Of a stretch of 64,000 bases of DNA, positions 1 through 7,888 are shown piece after piece. The notes below the pieces were generated by a model that was given only the letters and a program-made list of their open reading frames with translations, was not told where the DNA came from and made no database searches. The translations under genes and the position numbers were made by a program. Positions within the stretch are counted from its first letter, which is position 1. Each line of letters begins with the position of its first letter. Source of the DNA: Enterobacteriaceae bacterium. Its GTDB lineage: Bacteria; Pseudomonadota; Gammaproteobacteria; Enterobacterales; Enterobacteriaceae. The stretch covers positions 1 to 64,000 of the forward strand of contig JAIRVT010000016.1 in assembly GCA_031253755.1 (NCBI GenBank). Direction: 5' to 3'.

Positions 1-207
1 GGCGCGTTTCATTTTTACACCCTATTATGTATTGCGTAAAAAATCAACGCTTTCTGCGTGATTAGTGCGCTTATATCCCCACCTGCATTGGGCGAGGTTT
101 TACGCGCAAATTTGATAAATATTTTTCGCATCAAATTTAGCGCTAAATATAGGTCTATTTTTATGCAAAAACTAGATAATCAGCCACAATAACCCCATCC
201 TCCCTCT
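1..207. other. Spacer left of argR with a hairpin and a possible divergent gene start
   Basis: No complete gene is visible here. On the minus strand an ATG at 12-10, preceded by AGGGTG at good ribosome-binding distance, would start a gene running out of the window (first residues M-K-R-A). In E. coli mdh diverges from argR, but mdh normally begins M-K-V-A, so I do not name it. An imperfect inverted repeat, GCGCAAATTTGAT at 104-116 and ATCAAATTTAGCGC at 130-143, could form a 13-bp stem with a 13-nt loop. It has no T-run on either side, so it looks more like an operator or mRNA structure than a terminator. Confidence 0.4.
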
Positions 208-245
208 CTTGCATAAAAATTCACTTCTTTGCATAATATTGACTT
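208..245 (+). promoter_or_regulatory. Candidate pair of ARG boxes upstream of argR
   Basis: TGCATAAAAATTCA (210-223) and TGCATAATATTGAC (230-243) lie one helical repeat or so apart, directly upstream of argR. The first matches the ARG-box core TGAATAATTATTCA at 11 of 14 positions; the second is weaker. ArgR autoregulates through two adjacent boxes in E. coli, so the position fits autorepression. This rests on motif and position only. Confidence 0.5.
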
Positions 246-268
246 TATTACAGATTCAGTGATGGTGA

Positions 269-742
<474 letters not shown>

Positions 743-799
743 TTTTATGCCTGTCAGAGCTGCTGCAAGTACACAATATCACGGTAGCTTCTGATGCAA

Positions 800-825
800 G
801 AGGATCGCCTGTCATTGCGATCCTC
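800..825. terminator. Hairpin between convergent argR and mpl
   Basis: GAGGATCGC (800-808) pairs perfectly with GCGATCCTC (817-825) across an 8-nt loop. It sits midway between the two convergent stop codons. A T-run is missing on both strands, so termination would be weak or need help. Confidence 0.45.
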
Positions 826-850
826 TCAAGAAAACGCCGAGGGTAAATAA

Positions 851-2239
851 TCAGGCAGCCTGCGCTTTTTCGTTTAGCGCCGCCAATACTTTCTTGTGAA
901 TGCCGCCAAAGTCACCATTGCTCATGATCAGGATGTGATCTCCCGGCTGGGCTGATTCGACAATCATCTGCACCAACGTATCAATATTCGCGCTCCAGCG
1001 AGCTGGCTGAGTACATTGTTTGGCGATATCAGCAACCTGCCACGGAATATTGTCGGGTTGGAACAGAAAGACTTCATCCGCACAGCACATAGAAGGCGCT
1101 ATGTCGCTTTTGCTCATACCCAATTTCATGGTATTTGAACGTGGCTCCAGCACCGCAAGGATACGTGCCATCCCACCCGTCTTGTTTCTTCTTCCCACCT
1201 TACTTCGCAGGGCTTCCAGTGTCGCCGAAATGGCCGTCGGATGATGCGCAAAATCGTCATAAACGGAGATATCATGCGCTTTGCCAATGAGTTCCAGACG
1301 GCGGCGGGCATTGATAAAATGCCCCAATGCCTGACAAGCATCCGCAGGCTGAACGCCAACATGGTGCGCGGCAGCAATCGCCATCAGCCCATTATTCATG
1401 TTGTGTTCCCCCACCAATGACCAGTTAACTTCACCCACCAATTCATCATGGTGGAATACCTGATAGCGGCTACTGTCTTCAGATATTTTGCTGGCCTGCC
1501 AGCTTCCGGTTTCGCCTACCTGCTCCAGTTCACTCCAGCATCCCTTATCAATGACCTGTTGCAGGTTGATATCATTATCAGGGACAAGGATTTTGCCGAT
1601 ACCCGGCACAACGCGGACAAGATGGTGAAACTGTTTTTGAATCGCGGCCAGATTGTCGAAAATATCCGCATGGTCGAATTCGAGGTTATTCATGATCAGT
1701 GTGCGCGGGCTGTAATGGACGAATTTCGAACGCTTATCAAAGAAAGCGCTGTCATATTCATCCGCTTCAATGACAAAAAACGGGCTATCGCCAATCTGGG
1801 CGGAAACGTCAAAATTACCCGGCACACCACCAATCAGGAACCCCGGTTTATAGCCACAGGCTTCCAAGATCCATGCCAGCATTCCGGCGGTGGTGGTTTT
1901 GCCGTGGGTTCCAGCAACCGCCAGCACCCAACGCTCCGGTAAAACATGATCGTGCAGCCACTGCGGGCCGGAGGTATAAGGAATGCCGCGATCCAACACG
2001 GCTTCGACACAAGGGTTACCGCGTGTCATCGCGTTACCGATGATCACCATATCGGGTGCAGGATTGAGTTGGGAAGGGTCGTATCCTTGGATCAATTCAA
2101 TACCCTGATTTTCTAACAGGGTACTCATAGGAGGATACACATTAGCATCAGAGCCGGTAACTTCATGGCCTAACGAGCGAGCGAGCACTGCCAGCCCGCC
2201 CATGAAAGTACCGCAGATACCAAGAATATGAATACGCAT
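851..2239 (-). CDS. mpl: UDP-N-acetylmuramate:L-Ala-gamma-D-Glu-meso-DAP ligase Mpl
   Basis: Mpl attaches recycled murein tripeptide to UDP-MurNAc in the cytoplasm, which saves de novo synthesis of the peptide stem. The 462-residue protein has the Mur-ligase layout: an N-terminal Rossmann-like UDP-binding part that starts with M-R-I-H-I-L-G-I-C-G-T, the ATP-binding G-T-H-G-K-T-T-T at 110-117, the central ligase domain with an H-N-M-N-N segment, and a C-terminal domain. It diverges from fbp, as in E. coli, where mpl and fbp are neighbours too. The spacer to fbp is about 295 bp and repeat-rich. Confidence 0.97.
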   Translation of the reverse strand: MRIHILGICGTFMGGLAVLARSLGHEVTGSDANVYPPMSTLLENQGIELIQGYDPSQLNPAPDMVIIGNAMTRGNPCVEAVLDRGIPYTSGPQWLHDHVLPERWVLAVAGTHGKTTTAGMLAWILEACGYKPGFLIGGVPGNFDVSAQIGDSPFFVIEADEYDSAFFDKRSKFVHYSPRTLIMNNLEFDHADIFDNLAAIQKQFHHLVRVVPGIGKILVPDNDINLQQVIDKGCWSELEQVGETGSWQASKISEDSSRYQVFHHDELVGEVNWSLVGEHNMNNGLMAIAAAHHVGVQPADACQALGHFINARRRLELIGKAHDISVYDDFAHHPTAISATLEALRSKVGRRNKTGGMARILAVLEPRSNTMKLGMSKSDIAPSMCCADEVFLFQPDNIPWQVADIAKQCTQPARWSANIDTLVQMIVESAQPGDHILIMSNGDFGGIHKKVLAALNEKAQAA

Positions 2240-2379
2240 TTATTTTGTCCGTTTCTTTTTAGCCGTTTATTTCTGGTCAATAGCATGAAGTGTATCACTA
2301 TTCTAATCATCCAAGCGCTGAATAGGAATGCAATGGCCTATCAATCAGCCGATTCTTTCGCTAAACTGCCCGCACCTAA

Positions 2380-2415
2380 GTGCAACACATATGTGCAACA
2401 CATATGTGCAACACG
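2380..2415. repeat. Short tandem repeat, 13-bp unit, nearly 3 copies
   Basis: The unit GTGCAACACATAT occurs at 2380-2392 and 2393-2405, followed by a partial third copy from 2406. It lies in the mpl/fbp divergent spacer, within about 150 bp of the fbp start codon, so a change in copy number could shift promoter spacing. Confidence 0.8.
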
Positions 2416-2432
2416 CTTCGATACCTTTTAAC

Positions 2433-2495
2433 CTTCAAGGTTTGCAGGGCTTATATCTCCTCGTGTAGCGAGGAAATATAAGTGCACCTTGAAAG
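2433..2495 (-). repeat. Palindromic repeat, family 2, copy 1
   Basis: This is a nested inverted repeat: outer arms TTCAAGGT (2434-2441) and ACCTTGAA (2486-2493), inner arms CTTATAT...CTCCTCG and CGAGG...ATATAAG (2450-2482). Read on the minus strand, the order CTTCAAG-like motif, TATT, CTCC-CGC-hairpin resembles the elements at 51794 and 59696. It sits about 40 bp upstream of the fbp ATG and would be transcribed into the fbp 5' leader if the promoter lies further upstream. Confidence 0.6.
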
Positions 2496-2534
2496 ATGAT
2501 AAGTATAGATACATAACCAATCAGGGCCTTTGTC

Positions 2535-3539
2535 ATGAAAACATTAGGCGAATTCATCGTCGAGAAACAGCAAGACTTTCCCCATGCTACAGGTGAATTA
2601 ACTGCACTACTTTCTGCTATCAAACTGGGTGCTAAAATCATTCACCGGGATATCAATAAAGCCGGTCTGGTGGATATTCTGGGCACGAGCGGTGTTTCGA
2701 ATGTGCAGGGTGAAGTTCAGATGAAACTGGACTTGTACGCGAATGAGAAACTCAAGGCAGCATTGAAAGCGCGTGGTGAAGTGGCGGGTATCGCTTCCGA
2801 AGAAGAGGACGAAATTGTCGTCTTTGATGGTGACCGTGCAGAAAATGCGAAGTATGTGGTTTTGATGGACCCGCTGGATGGTTCGTCAAATATTGATGTC
2901 AATATTTCTGTCGGCACGATTTTCTCCATTTACCGCCGTATCACGCCCATTGGGCAACCTGTCACAGAAGAGGATTTCCTGCAACCGGGTCATTGTCAGG
3001 TTGCCGCCGGTTATGTGGTCTATGGCTCATCCACAATGTTGGTTTACACCACGGGTTACGGCGTCCATGCCTTTACTTACGACCCTTCCCTTGGCGTTTT
3101 CTGCCTGAGTCATGAAAAAGTTCAGTACCCGGCAAAAGGCAATATGTATTCCATTAACGAGGGGAACTACATCAAATTCCCGCTGGGCGTGAAGAAATAC
3201 ATCAAATATTGTCAGGAGCAGGATGAAGCCACGCAACGCCCTTACACGACACGTTATGTCGGCTCATTGGTGGCTGACTTCCACCGCAATCTGCTGAAAG
3301 GGGGTATCTACATTTATCCAAGCACCGCTACCCATCCGACGGGTAAATTGCGTCTGCTATATGAATGCAACCCGATTGCCTTTCTGGCAGAACAGGCGGG
3401 CGGTAAAGCCAGCGATGGCGCCAACCGTATTCTGGATATCGTGCCAAGCAAGCTGCACCAACGCGTGCCACTGTTCGTCGGCTCTCGCTCGATGGTAGAA
3501 AAAGCCGAAAGTTTTATGGCTGAGTTTCCGGGTGAGTAA
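2535..3539 (+). CDS. fbp: Fructose-1,6-bisphosphatase class I
   Basis: Fbp hydrolyses fructose 1,6-bisphosphate to fructose 6-phosphate, the committed gluconeogenic step, in the cytosol. The 334-residue protein carries the metal- and phosphate-binding D-P-L-D-G-S-S-N signature at 112-119, with the acidic E-E pair at 90-91 upstream, and the substrate-binding [11 protein letters not shown] segment. Length matches the E. coli class I enzyme closely. It diverges from mpl and ends at a clear hairpin terminator. Confidence 0.98.
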   Translation: MKTLGEFIVEKQQDFPHATGELTALLSAIKLGAKIIHRDINKAGLVDILGTSGVSNVQGEVQMKLDLYANEKLKAALKARGEVAGIASEEEDEIVVFDGDRAENAKYVVLMDPLDGSSNIDVNISVGTIFSIYRRITPIGQPVTEEDFLQPGHCQVAAGYVVYGSSTMLVYTTGYGVHAFTYDPSLGVFCLSHEKVQYPAKGNMYSINEGNYIKFPLGVKKYIKYCQEQDEATQRPYTTRYVGSLVADFHRNLLKGGIYIYPSTATHPTGKLRLLYECNPIAFLAEQAGGKASDGANRILDIVPSKLHQRVPLFVGSRSMVEKAESFMAEFPGE

Positions 3540-3552
3540 GCAATAACTGATT

Positions 3553-3580
3553 AAAGAGGCGGGTTTCCGCCTCTTTATTA
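3553..3580 (+). terminator. Intrinsic terminator of fbp
   Basis: AAAGAGGCGG (3553-3562) pairs with CCGCCTCTTT (3567-3576) around a 4-nt loop and is followed by ATTA. It lies 13 bp after the fbp stop codon. Confidence 0.85.
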
Positions 3581-3674
3581 AGGTTCTGATTTACATTTAA
3601 CTTCGCATAAGAAACAAAATAAAATATTTGATTCCCCCGATTCTAAAATAACGGTCATTCAACAAAATAAAATA

Positions 3675-3926
3675 TTATCGATAAATCTCAGCAACGCCAT
3701 TTAAATGATTCTGACCAAAAACAGAAACAATACGGAAATATTTTGCGCCCGCTTTATCTGCTTTTTTAGATAATTGATCAGTGAGTGAATCCAGCGTTCC
3801 TGAGCCAGTGACGGAAATAACCCCCATCTTTTCTCCGGTAGCAGACTTAACTTCAGTCGCCGCCAATGAGTTGAATGACACAATATTTAAAAAAAATAAA
3901 ACGGCAATATATTTTGAAACTTTCAT
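3675..3926 (-). CDS. Small exported DUF1471 protein (YhcN/BhsA/McbA family)
   Basis: This 83-residue protein has a signal peptide (about 1-22, cleavage near S-L-A-A) and the mature DUF1471 fold seen in periplasmic stress proteins such as YhcN, BhsA and McbA: the G-V-I-S-V-T-G-S-G-T-L-D-S-L segment and a C-terminal V-A-E-I-Y-R. Members are induced by acid, peroxide or other stresses in E. coli; the exact paralogue cannot be decided. The gene diverges from the DoxX gene, and its upstream region holds a SoxR-like operator placed inside a promoter with a 19-bp spacer (4000-4030), which suggests control by redox-active compounds. Confidence 0.85.
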   Translation of the reverse strand: MKVSKYIAVLFFLNIVSFNSLAATEVKSATGEKMGVISVTGSGTLDSLTDQLSKKADKAGAKYFRIVSVFGQNHLNGVAEIYR

Positions 3927-3999
3927 CTTATCTTCCTCTATTTTTTAACTAATGCAAAAAAGTGCAATTTTTGCCTATGGGCAGAAGCATCAGAGAAGC

Positions 4000-4030
4000 A
4001 ATATAAAATCTCAGGTTAACTTAAGGTCAA
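4000..4030 (-). promoter_or_regulatory. SoxR/MerR-type promoter of the DUF1471 gene
   Basis: On the minus strand the -35 element TTGACC (4030-4025) and the -10 element TATATT (4005-4000) are separated by exactly 19 bp, the over-long spacer typical of MerR-family activators. The spacer holds a near-palindrome (4008-4027) that matches the E. coli SoxR box ACCTCAAGTTAACTTGAGGT at 17 of 20 positions, read on the plus strand as ATCTCAGGTTAACTTAAGGT. Transcription would start about 65 bp upstream of the DUF1471 start codon. Confidence 0.7.
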
Positions 4031-4075
4031 TAGCTATTGTTAAATATAATAGCTCACTTTAATTCAAATAATATA

Positions 4076-4106
4076 TTGACCTGAAGTTAACTTAAGGTTT
4101 TATAGT
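4076..4106 (+). promoter_or_regulatory. SoxR/MerR-type promoter of the DoxX gene
   Basis: The -35 element TTGACC (4076-4081) and the -10 element TATAGT (4101-4106) are 19 bp apart. The spacer region carries ACCTGAAGTTAACTTAAGGT (4079-4098), which matches the soxS operator sequence at 18 of 20 positions and is itself nearly palindromic. A start site near 4113 would lie downstream of the ATG at 4109, which argues for translation from 4175. Confidence 0.75.
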
Positions 4107-4174
4107 CCATGCCTGATATCTCTGCCTGCCAGAGAAAGACACTGTTTTTTTATTGGAAAATCAGGAAGAAAGAT

Positions 4175-4588
4175 ATGCAGCGAGTGATTGAAAAACTGCT
4201 TGAAAGTACTTGGTTATGGGTTATTGCCCGAATTCTTCTTCTGTTTATTTTCATTTCATCAGGGCTTGCCAAAATTATCGATTTTGAAGGCGGTCTGGCA
4301 GAAATGCGGGCTGCGGGTTTACATCCAGATTGGTTTTTTAATATTGCCTCTGCGATGGTTTTACTTTTTGGCTCCCTATTAATTTTATTTGATCGCTTTA
4401 TCTGGCTTGGCGCAGGTGCATTATCCGTCTTTCTGCTGCTGACGATTTTTATTGTCCACACGTTTTGGAACTTCTCCGGCGAATATGCCAAAACTTCACT
4501 CTATTTTGCACTTGAACATACCACGGTCATCGGTGGATTAATCGCAACGGCGATTGCCAGTCATTTGAGAAAGAAACTGAAATCATAA
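4175..4588 (+). CDS. DoxX family membrane protein
   Basis: This is a 137-residue inner-membrane protein with four hydrophobic segments (about 12-32, 49-68, 74-97 and 113-131) and the DoxX-type F-I-S-S-G-L-A-K-I-I-D-F-E-G-G loop after the first helix. DoxX proteins are linked to redox processes and thiol stress in some bacteria; the function here is unknown. An earlier in-frame ATG at 4109 is unlikely because the -10 box ends at 4106. The ATG at 4175 has AGGAAGAAAG just upstream. The SoxR-like promoter in front suggests induction by redox cycling compounds, together with the divergent DUF1471 gene. Confidence 0.82.
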   Translation: MQRVIEKLLESTWLWVIARILLLFIFISSGLAKIIDFEGGLAEMRAAGLHPDWFFNIASAMVLLFGSLLILFDRFIWLGAGALSVFLLLTIFIVHTFWNFSGEYAKTSLYFALEHTTVIGGLIATAIASHLRKKLKS

Positions 4589-4641
4589 ATAGTTCGAAAT
4601 TAATTTAAAAGGTTGATATAAAGCAGGAAATTCAATCCTGA

Positions 4642-4687
4642 ATAGTTACTGTGATTTGAGATTTTAATCCCTAACCGCAGTAACTAT
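4642..4687. terminator. Inverted repeat between convergent doxX and lysE genes
   Basis: ATAGTTACTG (4642-4651) and CAGTAACTAT (4678-4687) are perfect 10-bp arms with a 26-nt middle. The position between two convergent genes suggests a weak bidirectional terminator, although no clear T-run follows. Confidence 0.4.
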
Positions 4688-4755
4688 GTATCATAATTCT
4701 TTTACAAAAACATTCGTTGTTGGGCTATCTATTTACGTATCAATCTTGGAAAAAC

Positions 4756-5394
4756 TCATATAGACAGAAATAACAGCCGGACAGCGAATCCAATCAATAC
4801 TATTCCCATTACTCGCTCAAACAAATATCCTTTCTGCATAAATTTATTACGAATTAATTCATTCGAGAAAATAATACTCACAAAAACAAACCATACGGCA
4901 TTAACTATACACATCCACGCACCGTAGAAGGCTTGTATCAGAGTAGGAGTATTGCTACTGACCACTGTAGTGAAAACTGCCAAAAAGAACAGTGTCGCTT
5001 TAGGGTTAAGGGCATTTGTCATAAACCCCATCCAGAATGCTTTCCACTTACTCTGTGAGGTCAAAATAATTTCTTCCTCCGCTAAAGTATCCAAATTAGC
5101 AGGCTTGCTCCTGATGAATTTGATACCAAGCCACATGATATAGATTGCACCAATGAGTTTTGCTATTACCATCAACCATGGAGTGGCGTGCATCAATGCA
5201 CTAATTCCCACCAGTGTATAGATAACATGTATTGAGATTCCTGCCCCAATACCTATTGCAGTACATATTCCGGCCCAACGTCCAAACCTGACGCTTTGCC
5301 TTATAGTGACAGCAAAATCTGGACCTGGAGCTATTACCGCCAAAAAATGAATCACTGCTAATCCAAGGAATTCTCCCCAATAGTTAAGTAGCAT
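4756..5394 (-). CDS. LysE/RhtB family amino acid exporter
   Basis: This is a 212-residue inner-membrane exporter with about six hydrophobic stretches. It has the family N-terminal motif A-V-I-A-P-G-P-D-F-A-V (20-30) and the central G-I-K-F-I-R-S segment. LysE/RhtB proteins export amino acids or derivatives by proton exchange; the substrate cannot be read from sequence. Its ATG lies 2 bp downstream of the stop codon of a decayed iron/2-oxoglutarate dioxygenase gene, so the original pair may have been an amino acid hydroxylase with its exporter. Confidence 0.9.
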   Translation of the reverse strand: MLLNYWGEFLGLAVIHFLAVIAPGPDFAVTIRQSVRFGRWAGICTAIGIGAGISIHVIYTLVGISALMHATPWLMVIAKLIGAIYIMWLGIKFIRSKPANLDTLAEEEIILTSQSKWKAFWMGFMTNALNPKATLFFLAVFTTVVSSNTPTLIQAFYGAWMCIVNAVWFVFVSIIFSNELIRNKFMQKGYLFERVMGIVLIGFAVRLLFLSI

Positions 5395-5395
5395 A

Positions 5396-5661
5396 TTAAC
5401 TCCAGAATGACAGTGGATTCTCTAATCCGCGATAACCGATAAAACAAGATAGGCTCAAACGTAGATCATCAGTACCAGCAGTTACAGCGTGCATACATCG
5501 AGAATTAAACATCAAAAGATCACTCGCATAGGGTTGAATTTTTCACCAAGCTGCACAGCTAATAAATTAGGTACAAATTGTTTTACACGTATAGCTAAAA
5601 TATCCTTGTCAGCAAGTTTTTTCATATATGTAGCATCAAGGTGATCAATTTCTATAATCAT
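5396..5661 (-). pseudogene. Remnant of an Fe(II)/2-oxoglutarate oxygenase gene, frameshifted and shortened
   Basis: An ATG at 5661 with AAGGA upstream opens a reading frame of about 49 codons (first residues M-I-I-E-I-D-H-L) that stops at 5512. In a different frame of the same strand, downstream codons read A-S-D-L-L-M-F-N-S-R-C-M-H-A-V and then R-L-S-L-S-C-F-I-G-Y-R-G, ending at 5396. That is the usual C-terminal end of a dioxygenase double-stranded beta-helix, with the distal His before A-V and a 2-oxoglutarate-binding Arg. The two parts total under 90 codons against about 250 or more for the family. The middle, with the H-x-D motif, is gone and the frame is broken at about 5515-5530. The stop almost touches the lysE start. 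Confidence 0.65.
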
Positions 5662-6142
5662 AACATTCCTTTTTATAATGAATTTTATAAACAATATATT
5701 AACGTTCAAGATCAATAGTTACTATGTGCATTTAGTGATAATGAAACATTAAGCTTGGAGGAAAATTTGATATATTACGGTATTAATAATCATGTAATCT
5801 TTTACCATCTTAACCGTATATTCAGGCTACTAAATTACATCATAATGCATTTTAAATAGATGCTTTTTCACTTAATTACCGTATTACAGAAACACAAGTA
5901 AAACATTTCATACATTACCCGTTAACATCTAAAATGTCATCATGTAAATTACATTAAAATGAAATAAAATTACGTTATTAGTGTATGTTAAAATAATAAC
6001 ATTATTGAAATATTAGAAATAAGATCATGCCCCTTGGTAAAATTATTAATATATTTAAAAACATTAACACTATAGATATTTACTCAGGAATTATGACCAG
6101 CGTTCATGGTTAATTCATTTTAATTTTACAGTTATAGAGAAA
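5662..6142. other. AT-rich spacer without a supported gene
   Basis: This stretch is strongly AT-rich and no convincing gene is seen. A 28-codon frame from 6026 ends in M-T-S-V-H-G before a TAA. It weakly resembles the start of AlaX-type editing proteins and could be a broken N-terminus of the gene that follows. Confidence 0.5.
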
Positions 6143-6628
6143 ATGGTTTATATTTCTTTCTGTTATTTATATTTTCTTTTATGTAATCACGTAATAAAAT
6201 GTGAGTCCGTGATAGCTAAAATTTCGGAGCAAGATCGCTTATTGCACGCTGCATTACATACCTCAGGGCATCTGCTGAATTGGGAATTAAGCCAATTTGG
6301 TTGGAAGGCGATTAAAGGACATCATTTTCCGGGAGAATCACGGGTAGAGTTTTCCCCGATGGACTCAAATGTACTGCCATCGGAACAATTACCGCTACAA
6401 AAAGTCGAGTCCTCTATCAAAATGAAATTACACGAGGGCAGAAAGGTAACAACGTGGTTTGAAGAAAATGACCGCCTGTGTTTAATTGAAGGCTGCACAC
6501 CCATACCTTGTGCTGGCACGCATGTCGATGATTTAAATAAAATTGATGAATTTTCTATTAAATCGATTAAATTTAAAAAAGGTATTTTACGTATCAGTTA
6601 TGATGCCAGTCATATTGCTATGGTATGA
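6143..6628 (+). CDS. AlaX-like alanyl-tRNA editing domain protein, probably N-terminally truncated
   Basis: The protein contains the metal-binding signature of the threonyl/alanyl-tRNA second additional domain: H-T-S-G-H (His39 and His43) and C-A-G-T-H (Cys123 and His127). Such proteins hydrolyse mischarged Ser- or Gly-tRNA(Ala). The usual N-terminal beta-barrel with its G-G-Q motif is absent. In its place are about 22 hydrophobic residues encoded by very AT-rich DNA, which look like accidental coding. A GTG at 6209 just before the conserved part is an alternative start. It may be a short AlaX-S-like enzyme or a decaying gene; I lean to decay. Confidence 0.6.
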   Translation: MVYISFCYLYFLLCNHVIKCESVIAKISEQDRLLHAALHTSGHLLNWELSQFGWKAIKGHHFPGESRVEFSPMDSNVLPSEQLPLQKVESSIKMKLHEGRKVTTWFEENDRLCLIEGCTPIPCAGTHVDDLNKIDEFSIKSIKFKKGILRISYDASHIAMV

Positions 6629-6813
6629 GAGAATGACATAGCGGGTAAATGGAGTTGTTTTCTCGGTGGCCTGAAATCATAACTAACTATCAGGCAATCA
6701 TGCCCTTACAAAGAGAAACGAAACCCTCAGTTTTGATAGTTATCAGAATATTCGAACCACAACTTGAACTAACACACCTGCCATAAATTATGGTACGCGG
6801 CCCGACCCAGAAA

Positions 6814-6862
6814 AATGGAATTACTTTAGGGCTGTTTTGGCTATAATACGTCGCATTCCATT
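6814..6862 (+). promoter_or_regulatory. ppa promoter region with flanking inverted repeat
   Basis: A perfect -10 hexamer TATAAT lies at 6842-6847, about 43 bp before the ppa start codon, followed by a G/C-containing discriminator. A clear -35 box is not visible. The octamers AATGGAAT (6814-6821) and ATTCCATT (6855-6862) form inverted arms that flank the promoter. Confidence 0.6.
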
Positions 6863-6889
6863 TTGGTTTGAAATTAAAGGAAACCTTTT

Positions 6890-7420
6890 ATGAGCCTGAA
6901 CAACGTACCAGCAGGTAAAGATCTGCCAGAAGATATCTACGTTATCATTGAGATCCCTGCGAATGCGGATCCAATCAAATATGAAGTAGACAAAGATTCC
7001 GGCGCGCTGTTTGTAGACCGTTTCATGTCAACTGCGATGTTCTATCCATGCAACTACGGTTACATCAACAATACGCTGTCCCTTGATGGTGATCCGGTTG
7101 ATGTGCTGGTTCCGACACCGTATCCATTGCAGCCCGGCTCTGTGATCCGTTGCCGTCCGGTGGGTGTGCTGAAAATGACTGACGAATCCGGCGAAGATGC
7201 GAAACTGGTTGCGGTTCCTCACACTAAACTGAGCAAAGAATACGATCACATCAAAGATGTGAACGACCTGCCGGAATTGCTGCGTGCCCAAATCACTCAC
7301 TTCTTTGAGCATTACAAAGATCTGGAAAAAGGTAAGTGGGTTAAAGTAGACGGTTGGGACAATGTTGAAGCCGCTAAAGCGGAAATCGTTGCTTCTTTCG
7401 AACGCGCGGCGAAAAAATAA
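6890..7420 (+). CDS. ppa: Inorganic pyrophosphatase
   Basis: Ppa hydrolyses pyrophosphate to phosphate and so pulls biosynthetic reactions forward; it is a soluble, magnesium-dependent hexamer. The 176-residue length equals that of E. coli. The family signature D-G-D-P-V-D-V-L-V carries the catalytic aspartates (around 66-71), and the N-terminal I-E-I-P and C-terminal basic residues are present. The start codon follows AAAGGAAAC. It is monocistronic, with its own promoter and a strong terminator shared with convergent ytfP. Confidence 0.98.
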   Translation: MSLNNVPAGKDLPEDIYVIIEIPANADPIKYEVDKDSGALFVDRFMSTAMFYPCNYGYINNTLSLDGDPVDVLVPTPYPLQPGSVIRCRPVGVLKMTDESGEDAKLVAVPHTKLSKEYDHIKDVNDLPELLRAQITHFFEHYKDLEKGKWVKVDGWDNVEAAKAEIVASFERAAKK

Positions 7421-7442
7421 TCCTGTTTAAGGAAAATCCGAT

Positions 7443-7484
7443 AAAAACCTCTGCGCAATCAATAATGCACAGAGGTTTTTTATT
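7443..7484. terminator. Bidirectional terminator between ppa and ytfP
   Basis: AAAAACCTCTG (7443-7453) pairs with CAGAGGTTTTT (7470-7480). The run of T on the plus strand and the A-run on the other side make it work in both directions between convergent genes. Confidence 0.88.
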
Positions 7485-7538
7485 ATTTTTTGTTAAATTT
7501 ACCCGTTTTTTAAAAGCAAAACAGAACGTTGCCGCTCT

Positions 7539-7886
7539 TTATTTTTCTTCGTGACGCTTCAACCAATCACCACTTTCTATTCGCGATAGCCCCTCAACAG
7601 GCAACATGTATAAGTAGATCCATGCACTGCCATAAGGGGTGTTGATCAACTCCCTTTGATATTCCTGAGTATTTTTTTTCAAATCATCTAACTCAGTCAG
7701 AATAGACGACGTAATACGGTAAACCTCGCATTCGATTGTCCCTTCGCCACGGATCACCGCCGGATAATGTCCCAGATCATAAATTTCATAACCTTCCAGC
7801 CTATGTTCTCCCAAAAGTTGGGCATAGGTCATCCAGTGGTGATTAGCTTGTTTGTGCCTCAGGCTACCATAAACAATAACACGCAT
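7539..7886 (-). CDS. ytfP: Gamma-glutamylcyclotransferase-like protein YtfP
   Basis: This is a 115-residue cytosolic protein of the gamma-glutamylcyclotransferase-like (AIG2) family. The N-terminal V-Y-G-S-L-R motif forms the substrate pocket, and the G-Y-E-I-Y-D-L-G-H-Y-P-A and E-V-Y-R-I segments are typical. The cellular role of YtfP is not established. It follows tamB with only 2 bp between stop and start, as the last gene of the tamA-tamB-ytfP unit, the same order as in E. coli. Confidence 0.92.
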   Translation of the reverse strand: MRVIVYGSLRHKQANHHWMTYAQLLGEHRLEGYEIYDLGHYPAVIRGEGTIECEVYRITSSILTELDDLKKNTQEYQRELINTPYGSAWIYLYMLPVEGLSRIESGDWLKRHEEK

Positions 7887-7888
7887 CG

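Noticed and set aside
104..143. Hairpin left of argR as a terminator
   Set aside because: Neither strand has a T-run after the stem.
1448..1942. 164-codon frame opposite mpl
   Set aside because: Antisense to a conserved Mur ligase, with no motif of its own.
4109..4174. Longer N-terminus for the DoxX protein
   Set aside because: The -10 box of the promoter ends at 4106, so the ATG at 4109 would lie upstream of the start of transcription; the ATG at 4175 has a good ribosome-binding site.
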